A DNA stretch of 64,000 bases, from contig NZ_JAGMUK010000015.1 of assembly GCF_019049245.1 (NCBI RefSeq), forward strand, positions 116,759 through 180,758. Reading direction: 5' to 3'. Under the pieces are notes generated by a model. The model did no database searches, was not told where the DNA came from, and was given only the letters and a program-made list of their open reading frames with translations. This stretch comes from Streptomyces sp. AC555_RSS877. GTDB taxonomy: Bacteria > Actinomycetota > Actinomycetes > Streptomycetales > Streptomycetaceae. The translations under genes were made by a program, and so were the position numbers. Below, one piece after another: positions 36,567 through 43,452 of this stretch; within the stretch, counting starts at the first letter, position 1; the number at the start of each line of letters is the position of its first letter.

Positions 36567-37598
36567 CTACGCGGCCTGGCGCTCACCGGTCCGCAGGCGC
36601 CGGCCGAGCACGTAGCCGGCCTGGAGACGGGTCCTGGCGCCCAGGGCGTCCATGAGGTCCGCGATGCGCCGCTGGCAGGTACGCAGGGAGATGTCGAGGC
36701 GCCGGGCGATCACCTTGTCCTCGAGGCCGTTCAGCAGCATGCGCAGAATGGATTCGTCGATCAGGGCGGAGGCGGAGCGCGCGCTGTCGTGGTCGTAGCG
36801 GCCGTCGAAGGGCCGTGCCTGGCCCCACGCCCCGGTGAGCGTGTGCCACAACGTCGTGACCACGGACGGTTCGTGTACGACGCTGAGGCCCGGCCCTCCG
36901 TCGACGGGGACCACGGCGACCTCGGCGTCGACCACCAGGAGCCAGGCCGGAGGAGTGGCGGAGGTACGCACCTCGCCGGCGTGGGCGTGGAGCGACTCCG
37001 CACGCTCGCGGACCCGTACGTCGAACCGCGCGGCCTCCGGCAGCAGCACCTTCAGCAGGTCGGGTCGCGTCCCGGCGTACCTCGGCCACGGCCCGTGTTC
37101 AGGGTCCGCGGTATCTTCCTCCCAGGGATCCTCGGTGGGCAGCGACAGCAGGATCTCCCGCTTCGCGCCGGCGGTGACCGTGGCGAGAATTCCCCGGGCG
37201 GCCTGGGCGTCCTCGACGCGCTGGACGGGGGGCTGCTGCGGCGCGTCCGCGAGGTTGGCCCGGTACAGGGGCAGCAGGCTGTGCATCTGTTGCCGCAGCC
37301 GCTCCACCGACTGAGCCCGCTGCCGCAGCGCTTCTTCCTGCACGGCCAGCAACTGCTGGGAGGCGGACAGCGGGTCGACGGCCACATAGGCGTAGGTGCA
37401 CCCGTGCACCAGGTGCAGGAGCCGTAACCGGACCAGGTGGTCGACGGCTACGGCGGCCTCCGCCTCGGAGATGCCGAGCTCTCGCACACACCGTTGGACA
37501 TCGACGTACTCGCTCCGCAAGGCGAGCGTGTACACCTTGCTGGCCGAGGTGCCTGCCAGAGGTACGTCCGGCAGTTCCGATATGTGACCGATGGTCAT
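36567..37598 (-). CDS. Regulator with TrmB-like N-terminal and LuxR-type C-terminal HTH (343 aa)
   Basis: Likely pathway regulator of the chorismatase operon, from which it is divergent. The N-terminal region (about residues 15-75: SASKVYTLALRSEYVDVQRCVRELGISEAEAAVAVDHLVRLRLLH) looks like a TrmB-type winged helix. A coiled helix (about 80-110) and a PLD-like middle domain follow, then a C-terminal LuxR HTH (about 280-335: RMLLNGLEDKVIARRLDISLRTCQRRIADLMDALGARTRLQAGY). Such two-HTH proteins often sit beside natural-product genes in Streptomyces. ATG 37598 with GGGGGAG upstream; effector unknown. Confidence 0.87.
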   Translation of the reverse strand: MTIGHISELPDVPLAGTSASKVYTLALRSEYVDVQRCVRELGISEAEAAVAVDHLVRLRLLHLVHGCTYAYVAVDPLSASQQLLAVQEEALRQRAQSVERLRQQMHSLLPLYRANLADAPQQPPVQRVEDAQAARGILATVTAGAKREILLSLPTEDPWEEDTADPEHGPWPRYAGTRPDLLKVLLPEAARFDVRVRERAESLHAHAGEVRTSATPPAWLLVVDAEVAVVPVDGGPGLSVVHEPSVVTTLWHTLTGAWGQARPFDGRYDHDSARSASALIDESILRMLLNGLEDKVIARRLDISLRTCQRRIADLMDALGARTRLQAGYVLGRRLRTGERQAA

Positions 37599-37724
37599 GA
37601 GGTGTCTCCCCCTCGTAATCGTGCCTGGCACAGGTCCGTGGCTGCCCTGTAGGGCGGCTCACCGTCGATTCTCTCCAAGGGGGCATTCCCCCACCGGTCA
37701 ACCAGCCGCTTTGTTCATCGTTCG

Positions 37725-37762
37725 GCAACACCTCGGCTCGTCCCGCAACACCCGGGCAACAC
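37725..37762. promoter_or_regulatory. Three GCAACAC repeats in the regulator/chorismatase intergenic region
   Basis: GCAACAC occurs at 37725, 37745 and 37756 in the same orientation, spaced 20 and 11 bases, close to two and one helical turns. They lie 61-98 bases before the chorismatase ATG, a typical activator position. Possible binding sites of the divergent regulator. Confidence 0.45.
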
Positions 37763-37822
37763 ACGTCAGTCGACGCGTCCGGTGCGCTCCACGGTGGGGT
37801 GTGGCAGAGAGATAGGAGATCC

Positions 37823-38857
37823 ATGAGCATCCGTCAGCCCGACGGCCGTTCGCAGCGCCTCTGGTCCGACCTGGTGCCGGGCGCCGCCCTGCCGGGAACG
37901 TCCGAGGCGCCGAGCGGCAACGTCCTGGGGCGGATCACATTCGCCGACGCCCCCGCCGAGCCCGCACTGGACGACGGCATCCCCCGCCTGACCACCCACC
38001 TGGCGAACCCGCACGTCCGCCCGGCCGAGGAGATCTGGCGGACCGACCTCCCGGTACGGGCCGGAAGCGCCGGCGACGCCGTCTACGCCGAGGACGGCGA
38101 GCACCTGTTCTACGCCGCGAGACTCGGCCCGCTGCCGGTGTACCGGGAGCAGGTGCGCGAACTGTACGAGGACGCCCTGCGGTTCACCTGGGAACGCGGC
38201 TACACCGACCTGGTCCGCATGTGGAACCTCATCGGCGGCATCACCAGCCCGAACGCGGACGGCCTGGAGATATACCGCGACTTCTGCATCGGCCGGGCCG
38301 AGGCGTTCGCCACCTTCGAGGAGCAGTTCCCCCAACTGCCCGCCGCCACCGGTATCGGCACGCTCAGCCCCGGTGTCGACCTCTGCTTCCTCGCCGCGAA
38401 GCCGGGCCGCGCCGTACACCTGGAGAACCCCCGGCAGACACCCGCCTACAAGTACCCCTCCACGTACGGCCCGAAGTCCCCGAGCTTCGCCCGGGCGACG
38501 TATCTGCGGGACATCGCGGGCCAGGGGCCGGGCCGCCTCTTCGTCTCCGGCACGGCCAGCATCCTGGGCGACGACACGGTGCACGTGGGCGACGTCGCAC
38601 AGCAGACCGAGGAGACCCTCCGCAACATCGAGGCACTCGTCGGCAGCGACAACCTCCGGCGGCACGGCGTCGACGGCGCCGGGTACGACGTCAAGGACCT
38701 CGACCAGATCAAGGTCTACGTCCGGGACGCCGAGGACATCCCCGTCGTACGCGGCATCTGCGAGTCGGCGTTCCCCCGCGACACCGACATCGAGTACTTC
38801 AACGTCGCCGTCTGCCGGTCCGACCTGCTGGTGGAGATCGAGGGAGTGTGCCGGTGA
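37823..38857 (+). CDS. FkbO/Hyg5-type chorismatase (344 aa)
   Basis: Hydrolyses chorismate with loss of pyruvate to a dihydrocyclohexadiene acid (FkbO type) or 3-/4-hydroxybenzoate (Hyg5, XanB2 types). Family features are YAARLGPLPVYREQVRELYE, ERGYTDLVRMWNLIGGI (about residues 124-140), a C-terminal YjgF/RidA-like domain with LFVSGTASILGDDTVHVGD (about 239-257), and FNVAVCRSDLLVEIEGV with E338 as the expected catalytic acid. C331, seven residues before it, matches the Cys I recall for Hyg5-type enzymes, but residue 245 is Ala rather than Gly, so the product is unclear. ATG 37823 follows ATAGGAGA. GTGA overlap with the ligase. Confidence 0.9.
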   Translation: MSIRQPDGRSQRLWSDLVPGAALPGTSEAPSGNVLGRITFADAPAEPALDDGIPRLTTHLANPHVRPAEEIWRTDLPVRAGSAGDAVYAEDGEHLFYAARLGPLPVYREQVRELYEDALRFTWERGYTDLVRMWNLIGGITSPNADGLEIYRDFCIGRAEAFATFEEQFPQLPAATGIGTLSPGVDLCFLAAKPGRAVHLENPRQTPAYKYPSTYGPKSPSFARATYLRDIAGQGPGRLFVSGTASILGDDTVHVGDVAQQTEETLRNIEALVGSDNLRRHGVDGAGYDVKDLDQIKVYVRDAEDIPVVRGICESAFPRDTDIEYFNVAVCRSDLLVEIEGVCR

Positions 38858-40401
38858 CCGAGACACTCACCCACACCACGGCCACCCCGGAGCAGCCCGC
38901 CCCCGCCGACGGCAACCTGACCGTACGCCTGGAGGACCTCGCCCGGCAGCATGGCTGGCTCGCCCGGACCGCGTACCTCCAGGGCACGCACCGCTACTCC
39001 TACGGCGAGGTGTACGACCAGGCGCGCCGGACCGCAGCGGCCCTGCGCGGACGGGGCATCCGGCGCGGAGACCGGGTGCTGCTCGCGCTGCCCGACAGTG
39101 TCGCCTTCGTGGTGACCTTCCTCGCCGTGCTGCGCGTCGGCGCGGTGGCCGTGCCGGTGAACACGTTCTTCCACGCGGACGAACTGCGCTCCAGCGAGGA
39201 GATCGCCGAGGCCGCACTGGTCGTCTCCGACGCCTCGCTGCGCGGGGAGTTCCGGGGCCGCACCGTCACCCTCAGGGAGCTGACCGGCACACCAGCGCGG
39301 GAACCCGCGGACGACGCACCGGAGCCGGTGGCCTCCGACGCTCCCGCCTTCGCCGTCTTCACGTCCGGGACCACCGGCAAACCCCGCCTGTGCTTCCACG
39401 ACCACGGCGACGCCTTCCACTTCGACCGGGCGATCGGCGGCGTCCTCTCGCTGCGCCAGGGCGAGATCTGCTACTCCGTGTCGCGCATGTACTTCGCGTA
39501 CGGGCTCGGCAACTCCGTCCTCCTCCCGCTGCAGCGCGGCGCCGCCGTCGTCCTCACCGCTGGGCGGGCGGACGAGACGAGCACCCTGTCGGTCCTGCGT
39601 CGCCACGGCGTCAGCGTCCTCTACGCCCAACCCAGCTTCTACGCCCGGCTGCTGGCCCACCCCGACGCCGGCCTCCTGGGCCGGCTGCGCCTGGCACTCG
39701 TCGCCGGCGAGACACTGCCCCGCCCGCTGGAGGACCGGCTGCGCCGCATCCTCGGGCCGCGCCTGCTCAACATCTGCGGCACGAGCGAGATCGGCCACGC
39801 CGTCCTGGCCAACGGCCCCGAGGAGATCCACCCCTACAGCCTCGGCCGGATCCTCCCCCCGTACGGCGTGCGGGTGATCGACGACGCGGGCACCCCCCTG
39901 CCTGCCGGGCAGGTCGGACAGCTGCAGATCTCCGGCCCCACCATCGGCCCCGGCGTGGCCCGGGGCAGCCTGCCGCCCCAGCGGCTCGGTCCGGACGAGT
40001 GGTTCACGACCGGCGACGCCGCCCGCGTGGACGACGACGGTCTGGTGTGGCTGTTCGGGCGCACGGACGACATCGAGATCGTCGCCGGAGCCAACGTCCA
40101 CCCCACCGAGGTGGAGGACCTGATCACCGGGATCGCCGGCGTGCGCGAGGTGGCCGTGTGCGCGGTGCGCCGCCCCGGCGGGGTGACGAGCCTGCGGGCC
40201 TACGTCGTCGCCGAGCCCGCGGCGGGCCGCGGCGACCGCCTGGCGAAGACGATCCGCGCGACCGCTGAGGCATCGCTGACCTGGTACAAGGTCCCCGAGG
40301 ACGTCGAGTTCGTCGACGCGCTGCCGCGCAACAGCACAGGAAAGATCCTCCGCCGCGTCCTGCGCGGAGGGAACACGGAGGTGCCCGATGGTCCAGAGTG
40401 A
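38854..40401 (+). CDS. Benzoate-CoA ligase family adenylating enzyme (515 aa)
   Basis: ANL-superfamily acyl-adenylating enzyme. Core motifs: A3 VFTSGTTGKPRLCFHDH, the benzoate-ligase segment SRMYFAYGLGNSVLLPL, A5 NICGTSEIGHA, A7/A8 EWFTTGDAARVDDDG then GRTDDIEIVAGANVHPTEVE, and A10 LPRNSTGKILRRVLR with the catalytic lysine. Translationally coupled to the chorismatase (GTGA, 4 bases), so its substrate is most likely the chorismatase product, activated as AMP then CoA or carrier ester. No carrier protein or polyketide synthase is seen nearby. Full length for the family. Confidence 0.9.
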   Translation: MTETLTHTTATPEQPAPADGNLTVRLEDLARQHGWLARTAYLQGTHRYSYGEVYDQARRTAAALRGRGIRRGDRVLLALPDSVAFVVTFLAVLRVGAVAVPVNTFFHADELRSSEEIAEAALVVSDASLRGEFRGRTVTLRELTGTPAREPADDAPEPVASDAPAFAVFTSGTTGKPRLCFHDHGDAFHFDRAIGGVLSLRQGEICYSVSRMYFAYGLGNSVLLPLQRGAAVVLTAGRADETSTLSVLRRHGVSVLYAQPSFYARLLAHPDAGLLGRLRLALVAGETLPRPLEDRLRRILGPRLLNICGTSEIGHAVLANGPEEIHPYSLGRILPPYGVRVIDDAGTPLPAGQVGQLQISGPTIGPGVARGSLPPQRLGPDEWFTTGDAARVDDDGLVWLFGRTDDIEIVAGANVHPTEVEDLITGIAGVREVAVCAVRRPGGVTSLRAYVVAEPAAGRGDRLAKTIRATAEASLTWYKVPEDVEFVDALPRNSTGKILRRVLRGGNTEVPDGPE

Positions 40402-41350
40402 GACGTCCCCGGCCGCAGTGGCGGCCCCGCCCGCGGCTGCGAAGATCCCCCTCTCCGCGACAGTCGCCGCGGTGCTCACCATGGTCCTGTGGGCCTCGGC
40501 GTTCGTGGCGATCCGGCACATCGGCGAAAGCGTGCGCCCCGGCCCGCTGGCACTGGGCCGCCTGCTCGTGGGCGCCGTCCTGCTGCTCGCCCTGGTGGCA
40601 GTCCGGCGCGAAGGACTGCCGGCGCGCGCCGCGTGGCCGGGGATCGCCGGTATGGGTGTCTTCTGGTTCGGCCTGTACATGGTCGCGCTCAACTGGGGTG
40701 AGCAGCACACCGACGCCGGAACGGCCGCCCTCCTCGTCGGCAGCGGCCCGCTCCTGGTGGCCCTGCTCGCCGGTTTCCTGCTCAAGGAGGGCTTCCCGCG
40801 TCCGCTGCTCGCCGGCCTCGCGGTGGCCTTCGCCGGCGCGGCGCTGGCAGGGGCGTCCGGCGGCGACGGCGACACCGCCCTCATCGGCGTACTGCTCTGC
40901 CTGGCCGCGTCGGCGGGACACGCGGTGGGCGTGATCTTCCAGAAGCCCGCGCTCGGTCATGCCTCGCCGTTGCAGGTCACTGCCTACGCCAGTGCGATCG
41001 GTGCCGTCGCCTGCCTGCCCTTCGCGGGCCAGCTCGTCGACGACCTCGGCAACGCCTCGGCCGGGACCTGGGCCGGAGTGCTGTACCTGGGAGTCCTTCC
41101 GACGGCCCTGGCCTTCTGGACCTGGTCGTACGCCCTGGCCCACATGTCGGCGGGCCGCCTGGGAGCGGTGACGTACATCGTCCCGGCCATCACCGTGGTG
41201 CTGGCCTGGCCCACGCTGGGCGAGTTCCCCTCGGCGCTGGCCCTCGCCGGGGGCGCCCTCTGCCTTGCCGGGGTGGGGATTTCACGGCGCACTCCGCGCA
41301 GCGCGACCCCGGCGGCCGACGTTCCGCAGCCGACGCCGGCCCGGGACTGA
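40388..41350 (+). CDS. EamA/DMT-superfamily exporter (320 aa)
   Basis: Ten predicted membrane helices in two EamA repeats (about residues 22-150 and 163-295). The first has VLWASAFVAIRHIGESVRPGPLALGRLLVGA and the second ends LPTALAFWTWSYALAHMSAGRLGAVTYIVPAITVVLAW. It overlaps the ligase gene by 14 bases, so it belongs to the same operon and may export or import the aromatic acid product. Short Pro/Ala-rich N- and C-termini. Confidence 0.9.
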   Translation: MVQSETSPAAVAAPPAAAKIPLSATVAAVLTMVLWASAFVAIRHIGESVRPGPLALGRLLVGAVLLLALVAVRREGLPARAAWPGIAGMGVFWFGLYMVALNWGEQHTDAGTAALLVGSGPLLVALLAGFLLKEGFPRPLLAGLAVAFAGAALAGASGGDGDTALIGVLLCLAASAGHAVGVIFQKPALGHASPLQVTAYASAIGAVACLPFAGQLVDDLGNASAGTWAGVLYLGVLPTALAFWTWSYALAHMSAGRLGAVTYIVPAITVVLAWPTLGEFPSALALAGGALCLAGVGISRRTPRSATPAADVPQPTPARD

Positions 41351-41369
41351 CGGTCGGCACATCATCGGG

Positions 41370-41401
41370 GGGCCCGTCCGGCATGACCGCCGGACGGGCC
41401 C
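41370..41401 (+). terminator. Terminator of the chorismatase operon
   Basis: Perfect 12-bp stem GGGCCCGTCCGG (41370-41381) / CCGGACGGGCCC (41390-41401), 8-base loop, followed by TTGTGCTT. It starts 20 bases after the exporter stop and separates it from the TetR gene. Confidence 0.85.
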
Positions 41402-41456
41402 TTGTGCTTGCTCGTAAGGTACGGGGAGAGCCCCCGGTCGTACGAGGAGGTGCTGG

Positions 41457-42029
41457 ATGACGCAGGTCAGGCCCATGCGCGCGGATGCCCGTCGCAACTA
41501 CGAGCGGTTGCTCGAGGTGGCCGCCGAGGCCTTCGCCGAGCACGGGGAAGGCGCGTCCCTCGACGACATCGCCAAGCGGGCGGGGGTCGGATCCGGCACG
41601 CTGTACCGGCACTTCCCGACCCGGCAGGCGCTGCTGGAGGCGGCCTACGTCGACCGGATCGAGGCGATCGCCGTGCGCGCGGACGAGATCGCCGGGCAGC
41701 TGCCGCCGGGCGAGGCGCTGGTGGAGTGGCTGAACGAGCTCGGTACCGGAATGCTCCAGGTCCGCGGGCTGAAGGCGCTGCTCGGCTCGGCCGTCACCGA
41801 CGGGAGCGCGACCGCGGCCACCCTGTGCGCCGACACGATGAGGTCGGCGGTGACGCGGCTGGTGGAGGCGGCGCAGCGGGAGGGCACCCTGCGGCCGGAC
41901 GTCGAGCCGATCGAGGTGCTGCGGCTCGCGCACGGGGTGGCCACGGCGTCGGAGCTGGCGGACGGCGAGGGCAGGGCGATCCGGCGGTACCTGGCGCTGC
42001 TGACCGAGGGACTGCGGCCGGGGACGTGA
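41457..42029 (+). CDS. TetR-family regulator (190 aa)
   Basis: HTH at about residues 10-58 (RNYERLLEVAAEAFAEHGEGASLDDIAKRAGVGSGTLYRHFPTRQALLEAAY) with a typical TetR helical C-terminus. GAGGAGGTG precedes the ATG. It lies beyond the chorismatase operon terminator with its own promoter region, where CTCGTA (41411) and TACGAG (41441) form a wide inverted repeat. Target unknown; control of the exporter is possible but not supported by position alone. Confidence 0.9.
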   Translation: MTQVRPMRADARRNYERLLEVAAEAFAEHGEGASLDDIAKRAGVGSGTLYRHFPTRQALLEAAYVDRIEAIAVRADEIAGQLPPGEALVEWLNELGTGMLQVRGLKALLGSAVTDGSATAATLCADTMRSAVTRLVEAAQREGTLRPDVEPIEVLRLAHGVATASELADGEGRAIRRYLALLTEGLRPGT

Positions 42030-42034
42030 GGCGC

Positions 42035-42058
42035 GGGCGCCCCGAAGAGGGGGCGCCC
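42035..42058. terminator. Bidirectional terminator between TetR and TerD genes
   Basis: GGGCGCCCC (42035-42043), GAAGAG loop, GGGGCGCCC (42050-42058), between convergent genes. Confidence 0.75.
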
Positions 42059-42076
42059 CCGAAGCCGGACCGGAAA

Positions 42077-43330
42077 CTACAGCGACTGTGCGCCCGGCTT
42101 CACCATGTTGCGGACCGTGCGGGCCTTCACGAAGTCACCCATCGCCGTCATCTCCCACTCGCCGGAGAACTGCTTGATCAGCTTGGCCATCAGCACGCCG
42201 GTCTGCGCTTCGGCGCCGGTGAGGTCGAAGCGGACGAGTTCCTCGCCGCTCGCGGCGTCCAGGAGGCGGCAGTACGCCTTGGCGACCTCGGTGAACTTCT
42301 GGCCGGAGAAGGAGTTGACGGTGAAGACCAGGCCCGTGACCTCCTGCGGGAGGCGGCCGAGGTCGACGACGATCACCTCGTCGTCACCGCCGCCCTCGCC
42401 GGTGAGGTTGTCGCCGGAGTGCTTGATCGCGCCGCCCACGATGGACAGCTTGCCGAAGTAGCAGCTGTCGATGTGGTTGCGCTGCGGGCCGTAGGCGATG
42501 ACCGAGGCGTCCAGGTCGATGTCCTTGCCGCGGAACGCCGGCTCCCAGCCGAGGCCCATCTTGACCTGGGACAGCAGCGGCCGGCCGCCCTTGACCAGGG
42601 ACACGGTCTGGTTCTTCTGGAGGCTGACCCGGCCCTTGTCGAGGTTGATCTTCCCGGCGCCGGGAGCGGCGGCGGGCGGGGCCGGGGGAGCGGCCGGCGG
42701 CGGGGGCGTGGTGACGCGCGGGTCCACGGGCGGGGCCGAGGCCGCCACCGACCTCTGCATGTTCGGCGGCGCGGCGGCCGGCCTCTGCATGTTCGGCGGC
42801 GGGGCGACCGGCTGGGCCGGCGCGGCGGGCTCCTCGACCGAGACGCCGAAGTCGGTGGCGATGCCGGCCAGGCCGTTGGCGTAGCCCTGGCCGACCGCGC
42901 GGGCCTTCCAGACGCCGTTGCGCAGGTAGACCTCGACGATGACCAGGGCGGTCTCGGTGCCGAGCTGCGGGGGCGTGAACGTGGCCAGGACGCTGTTGTC
43001 GTCACCGTTGCGGATCGTGGCCGTGGGTTCGATGCCCTGGAAGGTCTGGCCGACCGCGTCCGGGCTGGCGGTGACCACGATCTTCTCGATGCCCGGGGGG
43101 ACGGCGCTGGTGTCGACGACGATCGCGTCGGGGGCCGTACCGCCGCCGGAGCGGTAGGTCACGCCGGGGCCCGTGGGCTGGTTGTAGAAGATGAAGTCGT
43201 CGTCGGAGCGCACCTTGCCGTCGGCGGTGAGCAGCAGGCCCGATACGTCGAGCCGCACCGGAGCGGCGACGTCCACCGTCACGCGGGCGGCGGACAGAGG
43301 GATGTTCGAGCCGGGGGTCATAGCTGTCAT
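42077..43330 (-). CDS. Double-domain TerD-family protein (417 aa)
   Basis: Tellurite-resistance/stress family Ca-binding beta-sandwich protein with two TerD-like domains. The N-terminal one (about residues 5-165) has the divergent TerD/TerA pattern LTADGKVRSDDDFIFYNQPTGPG and ATDFGVSVEEP; the C-terminal one (about 240-415) begins KINLDKGRVSLQKNQTVSLVKGG. A Pro/Ala linker (about 168-235) contains PPNMQR twice. Streptomyces has many TerD paralogues, usually linked to stress and development, not to tellurite. ATG 43330 has GGGGG very close; ATG 43321 is an alternative. Confidence 0.9.
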   Translation of the reverse strand: MTAMTPGSNIPLSAARVTVDVAAPVRLDVSGLLLTADGKVRSDDDFIFYNQPTGPGVTYRSGGGTAPDAIVVDTSAVPPGIEKIVVTASPDAVGQTFQGIEPTATIRNGDDNSVLATFTPPQLGTETALVIVEVYLRNGVWKARAVGQGYANGLAGIATDFGVSVEEPAAPAQPVAPPPNMQRPAAAPPNMQRSVAASAPPVDPRVTTPPPPAAPPAPPAAAPGAGKINLDKGRVSLQKNQTVSLVKGGRPLLSQVKMGLGWEPAFRGKDIDLDASVIAYGPQRNHIDSCYFGKLSIVGGAIKHSGDNLTGEGGGDDEVIVVDLGRLPQEVTGLVFTVNSFSGQKFTEVAKAYCRLLDAASGEELVRFDLTGAEAQTGVLMAKLIKQFSGEWEMTAMGDFVKARTVRNMVKPGAQSL

Positions 43331-43393
43331 GCCCCCTTGAACGAGCGAGGGTGTTTTACCGTTCCCTTACCCGAGGCCAATCGGGTCGGGTGC

Positions 43394-43443
43394 CCGTCAC
43401 CCGGGGGCCCGGCCTGGCGAAGAGGCCTGCCCCCGGGTGACGG
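43394..43443 (-). terminator. Terminator after the amidase gene
   Basis: 15-bp arms (43394-43408 with 43429-43443) and an inner 5-bp stem GGCCT/AGGCC (43411-43415, 43423-43427), 9 bases beyond the amidase stop on the minus strand. It separates the amidase from the terD-like gene. Confidence 0.8.
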
Positions 43444-43452
43444 TCCAGGCAC

